From contig CP089931.1 of NCBI GenBank assembly GCA_021307325.1, positions 396,979-460,978 on the forward strand: DNA of 64,000 nucleotides. The letters run 5' to 3'. The translations under genes were made by a program, and so were the position numbers. Positions 8,901 to 18,309 of this stretch are shown piece after piece. This DNA comes from Peptoniphilus sp. GNH. Its GTDB lineage: Bacteria; Bacillota; Clostridia; Tissierellales; Peptoniphilaceae. Below the pieces are notes generated by a model. The model saw only the letters and a list, made by a program, of their open reading frames with translations. It had not been told where the DNA came from and ran no database searches. Positions within the stretch are counted from its first letter, which is position 1. The number at the start of each line of letters is the position of its first letter.

Positions 8901-9360
8901 TTAATCCTCCTATTTCAAATAATATGTCTTTTGCAATCTCCTCGACTGCTTTCTTCCTTATTTTATTTCTATCTCCATCAAGGTGAAGGCAATTTACTAT
9001 ATAATTCTTATCGTCAAAATAAATTGAATAATATACTAATCCAACTGTTTTTTCGCTTGCTACTGGACCAGCTTCACCTGTTATTGAAATTGCTATATCA
9101 CACATGTTTTTGGCTCTTAAACCTTTAGCCATTTCATAAGCGCACTCTAAGCTGACAGCTCCCTTTTTATCCAAGGTTTCTAAACTTACGTTCAAATTTA
9201 TGTTCTTAGACTCATTAGAGTAGGTTACAAAGGATTCTTTGAACACATTTGATGCTCCGGGATAAGAGGTTAAGTCTGCCGCTAGAAGTCCTCCTGTCAT
9301 TGACTCTGCAAATGAAATTTTAAGTCCCTTTTCTTTTAAAATATCTACTAATTTTTCCAT
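8887..9360 (-). CDS. pncC: Nicotinamide-nucleotide amidohydrolase (PncC/CinA C-terminal domain)
   Basis: 157 residues from the ATG at 9360; a TTG two codons upstream is possible. Only the CinA C-terminal domain is present, with the conserved [16 protein letters not shown] and the SITGEAGP loop. The N-terminal molybdopterin-like domain of full CinA is absent. PncC deamidates NMN to recycle NAD. Its place just before recA, overlapping it by 14 bases, is the classic cinA-recA arrangement, so an older label would be competence/damage-inducible protein. Confidence 0.9.
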   Translation of the reverse strand: MEKLVDILKEKGLKISFAESMTGGLLAADLTSYPGASNVFKESFVTYSNESKNINLNVSLETLDKKGAVSLECAYEMAKGLRAKNMCDIAISITGEAGPVASEKTVGLVYYSIYFDDKNYIVNCLHLDGDRNKIRKKAVEEIAKDILFEIGGLNGKK

Positions 9361-9366
9361 AAGCAA

Positions 9367-9897
9367 CTACATATTTTTTAAGTCTAAGACTTCTATATTC
9401 TTATGAAAATAATTTATCCCTGAAATAATAGTAAAAAATACAGAAATATAAAACATTACTAATCCTGGAGTATAAAGATAGGATAAATTAGTCAAAAGGG
9501 CTATTATAGAAATCATCTGGCAAGTAGTTTTGATTTTCCCAAGCTTATCAGCGGCGATAGTTATGTTTTCAGATGCTGCAATTATTCTAAATCCAGTAAC
9601 CGCAAACTCCCTTGCTATTATTATGATAATTGCCCAAGCAGGAATGATTCCTTTGCTAGTCAATAATATCAAAGCTGAATTTGTTAGTATTTTATCTGCT
9701 AAAGGATCGGCAAATTTTCCAAAATTAGTTACCAAATTGTTTTTCCTTGCCAAATATCCGTCCAAAAAATCTGTAAAAGATGCCAAACAGAAAATTGCAC
9801 AAGAATATATGCTAAAGCTATCCCCTAAATAGAAAAATATTACAAATATCGGAACTAGTAAAATTCTCATAAATGTTAATTTATTTGGTAAATTCAT
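9367..9897 (-). CDS. pgsA: CDP-diacylglycerol-glycerol-3-phosphate 3-phosphatidyltransferase
   Basis: 176 residues, a small integral-membrane CDP-alcohol phosphotransferase. The motif DG-x2-AR-x8-G-x3-D-x3-D is present from DGYLARKNN to GKFADPLADK. Around it are four to five hydrophobic helices. It makes phosphatidylglycerol phosphate, the first committed step to phosphatidylglycerol and cardiolipin. It starts inside the rimO stop (ATGA overlap) with GGAGAG upstream. Confidence 0.93.
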   Translation of the reverse strand: MNLPNKLTFMRILLVPIFVIFFYLGDSFSIYSCAIFCLASFTDFLDGYLARKNNLVTNFGKFADPLADKILTNSALILLTSKGIIPAWAIIIIIAREFAVTGFRIIAASENITIAADKLGKIKTTCQMISIIALLTNLSYLYTPGLVMFYISVFFTIISGINYFHKNIEVLDLKNM

Positions 9898-11210
9898 ATT
9901 ATCTCTCCTATAAGGTCGTATTCTAATGAATCTGTAACTAAAACGTCTACAAATTCACCTACTTTCAATTTTCTATTAGAGCTCACATAAATACACCCAT
10001 CTATATCGGGGCTATCAATATAAGTTCTTCCCACATAAGTTGTTTCGTCTACGCATTCTTCTATTAAAGTTTCTAGCCTCTTTCCTACAAAACTTTGAAG
10101 CAATTTGCCTGAAATGTTCATTTGTTCTTGCATAATAGAATCTCTTCTTCTGATTTTGACGTCTTCATCAACCTGATTTGAAAAATTAAATGCCGGCGTT
10201 CCTTCTTCTTTAGAATATGTGAACACACCAAGTCTCAAAAATTCAGCATTTTTCACAAACGACAATAAGGTTTTGAAATCATCTTCATCTTCACCCGGGA
10301 ACCCAACTATATATGTGGTTCGCAAAACCATATCAGGAATTTCATTTTTAAGTTTTTCAATAAGAGCTTCTATCTCTTTGCCTTTAATTCTCCGATTCAT
10401 GGCTTTTAGAACTCTATCAGAATGATGCTGAAGTGGAATATCAGCATATTTTAGCAGCTTTTTATTATTTTTGAATTGATTTATCAAGTCATCATTGAAA
10501 TGGTCTGGATAGAGATAAAGAAGCCTAATCCATTTTAAATCTTGAATCTTCGATATTTTATCTATTAAAGATGCAAGCTTAAACTCACCATAGATGTCAA
10601 TACCATAATCACTTGTATTTTGTGCTATAAGAATTATCTCTCTAGTCCCTTTTGAAACCAGATACGACACTTCGGCGAATATATCTTCAATCTTCCTAGA
10701 CCTGTTTTTACCCCTTAATTTTGGTATTATACAATAGGTGCAATTATTGTCACAGCCTTCTGAAATTTTAACATATTCAACGACAGCGACGTCTTCTTTA
10801 TAGGCGTTTTCTAAATGTTTAGAGTTAATAGTATCTGTCTTTATAGATTTATTGCCGACCAAAGCTTGGTCTAAAACTTCATTTATATCAGATAGATTAC
10901 CAGTTCCTATAATGCCATCAGCTTCAGGAATTTCTTCTATGAGTTCATCTGCGTATCTTTGAGCTAGGCAACCAGCAAGCAAAAGCTTTTTCAAACCTCT
11001 ATTTTTAAGCTGAGCAAATCTTATAATTGCATCAATGGACTCCTCTTTAGCTGCATCTATGAATCCACATGTGTTTACAATTATAATTTCCGCACTATTA
11101 GGGTCTTTTTCCAATTCATATTTATTTTTGTCCAGAATAGACTCCATAATCCCCGTATCTACATCGTTTTTGGAGCAACCTAAGGTGTGAAAATAAACCT
11201 TATTCTTCAT
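9894..11210 (-). CDS. rimO: Ribosomal protein S12 methylthiotransferase RimO
   Basis: 438 residues from the ATG at 11210; a TTG at 11219 is also in frame. The UPF0004 domain has the cluster cysteines in LGCSKNDVD, NTCGFID and AGCLAQRY. The radical SAM motif is CDNNCTYCIIP, and a C-terminal TRAM domain follows. YCIIPKLRGKNRSR and the overall length point to RimO rather than MiaB. The enzyme methylthiolates an Asp of ribosomal protein S12. It overlaps the end of ftsK by 11 bases. Confidence 0.9.
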   Translation of the reverse strand: MKNKVYFHTLGCSKNDVDTGIMESILDKNKYELEKDPNSAEIIIVNTCGFIDAAKEESIDAIIRFAQLKNRGLKKLLLAGCLAQRYADELIEEIPEADGIIGTGNLSDINEVLDQALVGNKSIKTDTINSKHLENAYKEDVAVVEYVKISEGCDNNCTYCIIPKLRGKNRSRKIEDIFAEVSYLVSKGTREIILIAQNTSDYGIDIYGEFKLASLIDKISKIQDLKWIRLLYLYPDHFNDDLINQFKNNKKLLKYADIPLQHHSDRVLKAMNRRIKGKEIEALIEKLKNEIPDMVLRTTYIVGFPGEDEDDFKTLLSFVKNAEFLRLGVFTYSKEEGTPAFNFSNQVDEDVKIRRRDSIMQEQMNISGKLLQSFVGKRLETLIEECVDETTYVGRTYIDSPDIDGCIYVSSNRKLKVGEFVDVLVTDSLEYDLIGEII

Positions 11211-13590
11211 ATTTTTCAAAATCCCTTATCATATTTTTTATTTCATCAGAATCCATTATTATTTTTCTCGGTTTAGAACCCTCATGAGGGCCTATTATGC
11301 CAGCCTCTTCCATTTGATCTACTATTCTAGCCGCGCGAGAATATCCTACCTTTAGCTTTCTTTGTAAATAGGATATGGAAGCCTGCTCATCATCTAGAAC
11401 ATAGGCAACGGCATCATTAAATAGAGGGTCCCTATCCAAACCAGCTTCTTGATTTTTAAGTTCTATTTTTTCCATTACCTTGTTTTCTTCTTTGACAATT
11501 TGATTATTGGCAGAGACAAATTCTACAATTCTTTCAACGTCGTCGTCACTTATAAAGGCCCCTTGAATCCTTACAGCTTTAGACATATAAGAAGGAGCAA
11601 ATAGCATATCTCCCTTTCCAAGAAGCTTTTCAGCTCCTCCCATATCTAGAATAGTTCTAGAGTCAACTGAGGATGAAACAGCAAATGCAATCCTGGATGG
11701 AATATTAGCTTTTATCGTACCTGTTATAACATCTACGGATGGTCTCTGAGTAGCAATTATCAAATATATACCAGCTGCTCTTGCCATTTGGGCTAGCCTT
11801 GCTATATAGTCTTCTACTTCAGATGCAGCTACCATCATTAAATCTGCAAGTTCATCCACTACGATTACTATCTGCGGGAGTTTCTGTTCTTCAGAATTTA
11901 GCTTATCAATTTTACTGTTGTAAGATTTAAGATCTCTAGTTCCAGTCTTTGCAAATGCCTTATATCTCTTTTCCATTTCTTCAACTGCCCAGTTCAAAGC
12001 AAAAGCTGCTTTTTTAGCATCTGTTACAACGGGAATCAATAGATGAGGAATCCCATTATAAACAGACAACTCAACAACTTTTGGGTCAATCAACATAAGC
12101 TTTACATCTTCTGGACTTGATTTATATAAAATACTTGTAATTATAGAATTTATGCATACCGACTTTCCAGATCCAGTCGCTCCAGCTATCAACAAGTGAG
12201 GCATTTTATCTATCGAAGAAACTATTATTTTACCTGATACATCCTTTCCTAGTACCAGAGGCAAATTAGTTTTAGATATTTTAAACTCCTTAGAATCAAT
12301 GAGTTCTCTTAAACCAACAGAATCTTTTTTCTTGTTTGGAACTTCAATACCAACTGCTGATTTTCCTGGTATGGGTGCCTCGATTCTAATTTCAGGGCTT
12401 GCAAGAGCCATAGATAAATTATCAGCCAAAGATACAATCTTAGATAGTCTTACTCCTGGTGCAGGCTGAAGTTCATAACAAGTTATTGATGGGCCCTTGT
12501 TTACGGCTACAATTTTACACTCTATGCCAAAGTTATTCATACATTCTTTTATTATTTGTGCATTTTTTGCCATGTCAGACTTATCAGATCCAACTGATGA
12601 TTCTTGCAACTCTAAAAGCTCCACAGGCGGAAATACGTACTCCACTTTATTAATAGTGCTTTGATTTTGTATTTCTTCTTCTAATTCTGCCTTATCTTTT
12701 TCCAAGTCTCCAGACTCTTCAGATAAAATACTTTTAGCTTTTTCCTGTTTCGTGCTAGTAGCTTTTTTTTCATCTTCAATTTTTTCAATATGTTCAATTT
12801 TCTCATTGACCATGTCATCTTTCGAAAAATCTTCCTCTACTCCAAGAGCAATTTCTTCGACTTTATCATAGGCAGATTCATAGTATGAATTTGATTTTGA
12901 CATTTCAAAGTCTGGAGTTTCATAAGCGTCTATGTCTTCACTATCATTTTCCATAAACTTATTTTTGAGTTTTGAAAAAATGTTGGATTTTTCACCTTTA
13001 TCATCATCTTTTTGCACATTAATCTTTATTTTGTCAGATGTGTTCGATAGGAAATTTTTCAAATGTCCAACATTTACCTTAAACATACAGAATAATGAAA
13101 AAATAATGAGCAACAAAAGAATCAAATAAGTGCCGACAGAACCAAAAATTTTATATAGGAAAAATCCAAACAAGGCTCCTACAAGACCTCCACTTTTAGT
13201 TATGCTCCCATATTCAAGCGATAGCCTCAGCCTGGCAACAAGAGTCATATCAGTGTCCTTGGTTCCATCTAAGTAAATTAAAACACAAATAACAACTAAC
13301 GATGAGAAAAAATAATAAAGATTTTTGCGTTTATAAAAAGCTGAATTGTTCACGACTCCAAAAAAAATTAAAAGAAGTGCTAGCAAAAAATTTCCGCTTC
13401 CAGCCAAAGTGGAATATATTTTATTTATAACGCTTCCCATAAGACCCATATTGTCTGAAAAAGTTGATATAAAACTAATTAGTCCAAATATAATAAATAT
13501 TATGCCCAGACCTTCGTGGTTTATTTTAGGTTTTCTTTTATTTTTACTTTTTATTTTTTTATTTCGTCTTTTTTTAATAGCCAAACTCAT
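11200..13590 (-). CDS. ftsK: DNA translocase FtsK/SpoIIIE
   Basis: About 796 residues from the ATG at 13590. The frame stays open to 13659, but the predicted promoter lies in that stretch. Four N-terminal membrane segments (about 25-175) precede an acidic linker. The motor domain follows, with Walker A GATGSGKSVCINS and Walker B IVIVVDELADLMM. A C-terminal gamma winged helix is seen in SYLQRKLKVGYSRAARIVD. The protein pumps DNA through the septum and directs dimer resolution. It heads the rimO-pgsA-pncC-recA run. Confidence 0.95.
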   Translation of the reverse strand: MSLAIKKRRNKKIKSKNKRKPKINHEGLGIIFIIFGLISFISTFSDNMGLMGSVINKIYSTLAGSGNFLLALLLIFFGVVNNSAFYKRKNLYYFFSSLVVICVLIYLDGTKDTDMTLVARLRLSLEYGSITKSGGLVGALFGFFLYKIFGSVGTYLILLLLIIFSLFCMFKVNVGHLKNFLSNTSDKIKINVQKDDDKGEKSNIFSKLKNKFMENDSEDIDAYETPDFEMSKSNSYYESAYDKVEEIALGVEEDFSKDDMVNEKIEHIEKIEDEKKATSTKQEKAKSILSEESGDLEKDKAELEEEIQNQSTINKVEYVFPPVELLELQESSVGSDKSDMAKNAQIIKECMNNFGIECKIVAVNKGPSITCYELQPAPGVRLSKIVSLADNLSMALASPEIRIEAPIPGKSAVGIEVPNKKKDSVGLRELIDSKEFKISKTNLPLVLGKDVSGKIIVSSIDKMPHLLIAGATGSGKSVCINSIITSILYKSSPEDVKLMLIDPKVVELSVYNGIPHLLIPVVTDAKKAAFALNWAVEEMEKRYKAFAKTGTRDLKSYNSKIDKLNSEEQKLPQIVIVVDELADLMMVAASEVEDYIARLAQMARAAGIYLIIATQRPSVDVITGTIKANIPSRIAFAVSSSVDSRTILDMGGAEKLLGKGDMLFAPSYMSKAVRIQGAFISDDDVERIVEFVSANNQIVKEENKVMEKIELKNQEAGLDRDPLFNDAVAYVLDDEQASISYLQRKLKVGYSRAARIVDQMEEAGIIGPHEGSKPRKIIMDSDEIKNMIRDFEKYEE

Positions 13591-13605
13591 ACACCTCAAT
13601 AATTT

Positions 13606-13611
13606 ATTATA
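13606..13611 (-). promoter_or_regulatory. Extended -10 promoter of ftsK
   Basis: The minus strand carries TG-G-TATAAT, with TATAAT at 13611-13606, but no good -35 hexamer. Transcription would start near 13599, leaving a leader of only about 10 bases that holds GAGG and then the ATG at 13590. A terminator for the gene upstream ends about 45 bases before it. Confidence 0.6.
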
Positions 13612-13656
13612 CCATAAGGATGCCCTTAAAGCTTTTATAAAGTAGGTTTTTATAAG

Positions 13657-13682
13657 CAAAAACAGACCTTGACGGTCTGCTT
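13657..13682 (-). terminator. Intrinsic terminator after the flavoprotein gene
   Basis: Directly after the stop codon the minus strand has stem CAGACC/GGTCTG (13679-13663) with a 5-base loop, followed by TTTTTG. It closes the HD-hydrolase/flavoprotein operon just upstream of the ftsK promoter. Confidence 0.85.
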
Positions 13683-15062
13683 TTAATCTAAATTATTCAA
13701 ATGTCTTGCGACTTGAACTCCGCATGCCGATGCCTGTGATAGTGAGTGCGTCATACCGCCTCCATCTCCTACCACAAATAGTCCCTTGACCTTGGTTTCG
13801 AAATTTTCATCCACTTTTATCTTTGAATTATAAAATTTAACTTCAACACCATATAAAAGTGTGTCTTCATTCGCCATACCTGGCGCAATTTTATCAAGCG
13901 CATATATCATCTCTATTATAGAATCTAGTTGTCTTTTGGGCATTACTAGCGAAAGATCTCCGGGTGTGGCCTTTAAAGTAGGCTCTGTAAAACACTTTGC
14001 CATTCGCTTTTCATCAGATCTTCTGCCTTTTACCAAATCACCGAATCTTTGAAGTAAAACTCCGCCTCCTAACATATTAGAAAGTCTGGCTATACTTTCT
14101 CCATATTCATTTGAATCTTTAAAAGGCTCTGTAAAATGATTCCTAACAAGCAAGGCAAAATTTGTATTTTCACTTTGTAGCGATTCGTCAGAATAAGAAT
14201 GACCATTCACTGTTATAATTCCATTAGTATTTTCTGCAACAACGTGTCCGTAAGGATTCATGCAGAAGGTTCTCACAAGATCATTGTAAGTTTTTGTTTG
14301 GTAGACTATCTTAGACTCATAAACATCATCAGTTATGTGTTTAAATACCTCAGCTGGAATTTCTACTCTCAATCCTATGTCTACTTGATTTGATGATGAT
14401 TCTATATCAAATTTATCGCAGATTTCTCCAATCCATTTTGAACCGCTTCTTCCTGACGCTAAAACTAAATTTTTACACAAAAACTCCTCTTTTTTTTCAG
14501 TAAAAATTTTAAATTTTCCATCTTTTTCTATTTCCACATCGACAACTCTGGTTCTAAATTTCATTTCGACTTTTTCACTTGAATAAGCCATTATTCTTTT
14601 TAGAATTTCGATATTTCTGTCCGTGCCAAAATGCCTTACTTTCGCTTCTAAAAGGTGCATGTCGTTTCTTAGGCATTTTGTTTTTAGGTCTGAATTGGCT
14701 GTTGTATATAGTTTTACATTTCCGCCATCAAACTTACATAAGACATGATCTACATATTCCATAAGTTCTATGGATTTTTTCTTACCAAGCAGTAAGTGCA
14801 TCTCACCGCCAAAATTAGTTGTGATGTTGTATTTTCCATCAGAAAGAGTGCCTGCTCCTCCATATCCATTCATGATATTGCAGGGGTAGCATCCTATGCA
14901 ATTATCTACCTTCCCCGTCTTTATAGGGCAAAGCCTACTTTCAATTTTATTCCCCGTATCTAACATTAATATATCAAGATTTGAATTCATCTTTGCGAAT
15001 TCATAAGAAGCAAATACCCCACTTGCTCCAGCCCCAATTATAATTACATCATAAGTTTTCAA
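13683..15062 (-). CDS. FAD-dependent oxidoreductase (COG2509-like flavoprotein)
   Basis: 459 residues. The N-terminal dinucleotide-binding motif VIIIGAGASGVFASYEFA and the C-terminal FAD-binding stretch LFVVGDGGGMTHSLSQA show a two-part FAD fold. A cysteine cluster CIGCYPC sits near residue 57. I recognise the general family of uncharacterised FAD-dependent dehydrogenases common in anaerobic Firmicutes, but no substrate is known. The start is TTG at 15062, nine bases after GAGG. It is cotranscribed with the HD hydrolase directly upstream. Confidence 0.75.
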   Translation of the reverse strand: MKTYDVIIIGAGASGVFASYEFAKMNSNLDILMLDTGNKIESRLCPIKTGKVDNCIGCYPCNIMNGYGGAGTLSDGKYNITTNFGGEMHLLLGKKKSIELMEYVDHVLCKFDGGNVKLYTTANSDLKTKCLRNDMHLLEAKVRHFGTDRNIEILKRIMAYSSEKVEMKFRTRVVDVEIEKDGKFKIFTEKKEEFLCKNLVLASGRSGSKWIGEICDKFDIESSSNQVDIGLRVEIPAEVFKHITDDVYESKIVYQTKTYNDLVRTFCMNPYGHVVAENTNGIITVNGHSYSDESLQSENTNFALLVRNHFTEPFKDSNEYGESIARLSNMLGGGVLLQRFGDLVKGRRSDEKRMAKCFTEPTLKATPGDLSLVMPKRQLDSIIEMIYALDKIAPGMANEDTLLYGVEVKFYNSKIKVDENFETKVKGLFVVGDGGGMTHSLSQASACGVQVARHLNNLD

Positions 15063-15066
15063 TTAA

Positions 15067-15639
15067 TCAATCCTCACCAAAAAAATTAGTAATCAAATTA
15101 AACATATACTCGTAAAGAGTTTTAGAAGATTTGCTTAGCGGCCCCAATCTATTTAAAACTTCTTGTTTTGAAATCCTGTGTTCCTTCCAAGATCCGCCAC
15201 CAGAAAAATAATTAAGAAGCATAGGTTGCAATCTATCGATAGCATTTGCAAATATAGAATCTGCACTTGTCATTTCGTTAAATTCAAAAAATATATTTTT
15301 AAATTCTTTAGCTTCTTTTTCTGGAAGTATAGAAAATAATTTATCTGCTGCTTTTTTCTCTCTATCCTTTTGTGTTTTTTTGCCTTCTTCATCATAGGCG
15401 AAAGTATCGCCAGCATAAATTTCAGCTAGATCATGCAGTAAAAGCATCTTGACGACTCTAGAAATGTCAATTTCTTCATCAGCATAATCACTTAAAACCA
15501 CTGCCATCAAGGCCACATGAAAGCTATGTTCAGCATCATTTTCAAATCTAGTGCTATCTAGCAATCTAGTCTTTCTAAACACTGAATTCATTTTTTCTAC
15601 TTCTAAACAAAAATCTATTTTTCTTTTTAAATCTTCCAT
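15067..15639 (-). CDS. HD-domain hydrolase, YfbR/5'-nucleotidase-like
   Basis: 190 residues, a single HD domain: the first His in ENDAEHSFHVALMA, the HD pair in KMLLLHDLAEIYAGD and a later Asp in NAIDRLQPML. This pattern matches YfbR-type deoxynucleoside monophosphatases. The ATG at 15639 follows AAGGAG. It leads a two-gene unit with the flavoprotein. I see no clear promoter in the roughly 30 bases between the preceding terminator and the start. Confidence 0.75.
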   Translation of the reverse strand: MEDLKRKIDFCLEVEKMNSVFRKTRLLDSTRFENDAEHSFHVALMAVVLSDYADEEIDISRVVKMLLLHDLAEIYAGDTFAYDEEGKKTQKDREKKAADKLFSILPEKEAKEFKNIFFEFNEMTSADSIFANAIDRLQPMLLNYFSGGGSWKEHRISKQEVLNRLGPLSKSSKTLYEYMFNLITNFFGED

Positions 15640-15670
15640 AACAACTCCTTATATATCTAGGATAACACAA

Positions 15671-15713
15671 GAAAAAAGAGAATTGAATACATCTTTAAAT
15701 ATAACAATTCTCT
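15671..15713 (-). terminator. Intrinsic terminator after rluD
   Basis: On the minus strand a 9-bp stem AGAGAATTG/CAATTCTCT with a 19-base loop runs into TTTTTTC. It ends the long der-to-rluD gene run. Confidence 0.75.
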
Positions 15714-15743
15714 TAAAGTAAAGTATCTTTAATTTTAAATTTT

Positions 15744-16640
15744 TTAAGGCTTAGTTTTTAGTTTTTTTTCAAAATCCAAAAAATTTTTCGGCATATCATC
15801 TATAAATTCCATTTCTTTTTTGGTAATTGGGTGAATGAATTTAAGATAATAGGAATGAAGAAGTTGAGATTCTATATTAAACTTATTTTTTCTGCCATAC
15901 AAGAGATCTCCAACTATTGGATGGTTTATGCTTGCCATATGCACTCTTATCTGATGGGTACGACCAGTGTGCAAGCACACATCCAAAAGACTGTACTCAG
16001 AGTATACTTCTAAGGGACTGTAAGACGTCTTGGAATATTTCCCCCCGCTGTCTTTTAATGTCATTTTGAGTCTGTTTATATGGTGCCTTCCAATGTAGCC
16101 TTCTACTATGCCTTTATTGTCCACTCTTCCATGCACAAAAGCCAAGTATTTTTTTTCTATAAGTCTATTCTTAAACTCTTCAATTATTTTTTCGTAAAAT
16201 TCATTATTTTTAGCAATTATCATAAGACCGCTCGTATCTTTATCGAGTCTATGAACAATTCCCGGTCTTGACTCATCAATATTTGAAAGATTTCCAAACC
16301 TATTCATAAGTCCTGATACAAGAGTCCCTCTTTCTATCCCTGCACCTGGATGTACAACTATCCCTTGAGGTTTTCTTATGATAGCCATGTAATCATCTTC
16401 AAAGAGCACATCTATTGGTATGGGTTCCGCTTTAAGACCCTCTTTTTCTTTTATGTCTATTGTAATTTCATCGTTTTCGCTTAAAATATATCCCGCTTTT
16501 ACAACTTCACCATTTATTAAAATTTCAGCAGACTTCATCAAGTTTTTAATTTGTGACCTACTTATGTCGAGATTTTCAGAAATAAAAACATCGGCTCTCT
16601 TACCGACATCTTTACCTGAATCTAATCTAATTGTTTTCAT
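15744..16640 (-). CDS. Pseudouridine synthase, RluA/RluD family
   Basis: 298 residues from the ATG at 16640. An N-terminal S4 domain (about 15-75, SRSQIKNLMKSAEILING) is followed by the catalytic domain, with the Asp in HRLDKDTSGLMI and a later HQIRVHMA. The domain order matches RluD, which modifies 23S rRNA, although Firmicutes often have several RluA-type paralogues. It overlaps the lspA stop by 14 bases; lspA-rluD is a common pair in this phylum. Confidence 0.92.
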   Translation of the reverse strand: MKTIRLDSGKDVGKRADVFISENLDISRSQIKNLMKSAEILINGEVVKAGYILSENDEITIDIKEKEGLKAEPIPIDVLFEDDYMAIIRKPQGIVVHPGAGIERGTLVSGLMNRFGNLSNIDESRPGIVHRLDKDTSGLMIIAKNNEFYEKIIEEFKNRLIEKKYLAFVHGRVDNKGIVEGYIGRHHINRLKMTLKDSGGKYSKTSYSPLEVYSEYSLLDVCLHTGRTHQIRVHMASINHPIVGDLLYGRKNKFNIESQLLHSYYLKFIHPITKKEMEFIDDMPKNFLDFEKKLKTKP

Positions 16641-17085
16641 TTTTTTCAAACCACAATATATAAATAATAAGTAAAATCGTCCCTATAGTTATAAAAAGAT
16701 CTGCAAAATTAAAAACTGGAAAATGGTAGCCAAAAAAATTTAAAGACAAAAAATCCACCACATAATTTAATCTGACTCTATCAATGAAATTACCTAAAGC
16801 CCCTCCTAACAAAAAAGCAAGACTCGACTTTAAAACTCCAGGTTTATTTTTACTCTTAAATAGACTATAAATCAAAAAAAATGAAACGGCGATCGTTATT
16901 AGATAAAAGAATATTTGCTTGTTTTGTAATATTCCAAAAGCTGCCCCTCTGTTTTCAACATATTCTAGGCCAAAAAAATTGCCTATTAAATGTAGAGACT
17001 CTAAATTTTGTAGATAATTTGCTGCAAAAAATTTGCTTATCTGATCTAAAAAAATTAAAAATATTGAAATTAAAAAATAAATCAT
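16627..17085 (-). CDS. lspA: Lipoprotein signal peptidase (signal peptidase II)
   Basis: 152 residues with four membrane helices. The conserved blocks are ENRGAAFGIL, GNFIDRVR and FNFADLFI; the Asp residues in the last two form the catalytic dyad of this aspartic protease. It cleaves the signal peptide of lipidated prolipoproteins. The start overlaps the ylmH stop (ATGA), so translation is coupled. Confidence 0.95.
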   Translation of the reverse strand: MIYFLISIFLIFLDQISKFFAANYLQNLESLHLIGNFFGLEYVENRGAAFGILQNKQIFFYLITIAVSFFLIYSLFKSKNKPGVLKSSLAFLLGGALGNFIDRVRLNYVVDFLSLNFFGYHFPVFNFADLFITIGTILLIIYILWFEKNENN

Positions 17086-17861
17086 TCTGGTGTCCTTATT
17101 ATAATAATAAATTTATCTTTTTTCGACTTGTTCTCTATTCTATGAAAAATTACACGTCCGTATCCTCTAACTGAAATCAAAGAATCTTCTTCCAAAACAT
17201 ATGAAACATCCAATATATCCCTATGATTTAACTTCACTTTCCCAGCTCTTATAAGCTCTTGTGACTTAGCTCTTGAAAGCCTTAAAACTCCACTGATAAA
17301 AGCATCAAGCCTAAGGGAAGAAATTATTAATCTCTTTTCAACATATTTTATTTCTGGAGCGACAAAATCTTTTAAGGCTAATTCCTTTACTGCAACAGAT
17401 GCTCTGCCGACTTTCGAGAAATTTAAACTCAAAAAATTTGCCAATTCTCTTTTTGTAAAAAGATAAGATGATTTTTTGTCTACTATTATGTCTCCTATTT
17501 TATTTCTGTCAATCCCCAACCCAAGCACTGAACCTAATATGTTTCTATGATTAAGTTCTTCCCTAGACTTAATTTCAAAAAGGCAGATATCTTCAAAAGA
17601 TTTTTGCACATAAAAAGGAGAGATACGAATTATACATCTCTCTGCACCCTCGTATCCTCCAAATATTTCATATTCAATGTTGTCAAATTGATTTAGTATG
17701 CTTTCTGCTAAGTAAATCATGCCAGGATCAAGGAAGTCCGTAGTCCTTGAAATCTTTCTATTTAAAACAATCTCTACAAGATCTAAAAGTCTAGAAAGCC
17801 CTATCTTGCTTTCTAAATCCAGATTCTTATAATAATCATTTTCAAGTATCGGTTTTACCAA
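17082..17861 (-). CDS. ylmH: S4-domain RNA-binding protein YlmH
   Basis: 259 residues. The N-terminal part resembles the YlmH fold (EYEIFGGYEGAERCI, and GSVLGLGIDRNKIGDI near the middle). A C-terminal S4 RNA-binding domain follows at about 180-240 (LRLDAFISGVLRLSRAKSQE). YlmH is a ribosome-quality-control factor acting on stalled 50S subunits, encoded in the sepF division cluster. The start appears to be TTG at 17861, overlapping the sepF stop by 7 bases. Confidence 0.88.
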   Translation of the reverse strand: MVKPILENDYYKNLDLESKIGLSRLLDLVEIVLNRKISRTTDFLDPGMIYLAESILNQFDNIEYEIFGGYEGAERCIIRISPFYVQKSFEDICLFEIKSREELNHRNILGSVLGLGIDRNKIGDIIVDKKSSYLFTKRELANFLSLNFSKVGRASVAVKELALKDFVAPEIKYVEKRLIISSLRLDAFISGVLRLSRAKSQELIRAGKVKLNHRDILDVSYVLEEDSLISVRGYGRVIFHRIENKSKKDKFIIIIRTPE

Positions 17862-18307
17862 GGAAATACGCCGTTATTTTTCAATTCGTCTTTTAGTCCG
17901 TCTATTTCTACATTATATGGAGCCAAAATGAATATATCCTTATTGACCTTGGAAATTTCTCCATCTAAAGCATATAGCGCTCCTGAAACGAAGTCGAAAA
18001 TTTGTCTCTTTACATCCACATCAAGTTGTTCAAAATTTAATACAACCGCCTTGTTATCTCTTAAATCATCCACAACTGCAGGAGATTCTTCATAGCTCAA
18101 AGGTTCATGGACTGTTATAACCAAATTTGAAGATCTCAAATTTGTAACATTGTTAGAAGACCTTTTTGTTTTTATAGACTTAACTTCAGGTTCCTCATTT
18201 TTTTCAGTATAATCTTCTTCATAGTCATCATCATAATCATCGTAATCGTCATAATCTTCGCCGAATCCAAGAACTCGTTTAAATTTGTTAAACATATTAT
18301 CTGCCAT
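17855..18307 (-). CDS. sepF: Cell division protein SepF
   Basis: 150 residues from the ATG at 18307. It has an N-terminal amphipathic membrane-binding segment (NMFNKFKRVLGFG), a very acidic Asp/Tyr linker at about 18-34, and the C-terminal SepF domain (about 68-150, VVLNFEQLDVDVKRQIFDFVSGAL). SepF ties FtsZ filaments to the membrane. The ribosome site AGGAGG is formed by the last codons of ylmE, whose stop is two bases before this ATG. Confidence 0.95.
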   Translation of the reverse strand: MADNMFNKFKRVLGFGEDYDDYDDYDDDYEEDYTEKNEEPEVKSIKTKRSSNNVTNLRSSNLVITVHEPLSYEESPAVVDDLRDNKAVVLNFEQLDVDVKRQIFDFVSGALYALDGEISKVNKDIFILAPYNVEIDGLKDELKNNGVFPW

Positions 18308-18309
18308 CA

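Noticed and set aside
8900-9000. LexA-controlled recA promoter
   Set aside because: The recA start is embedded in pncC and no GAAC-N4-GTTC box or promoter could be found just upstream.
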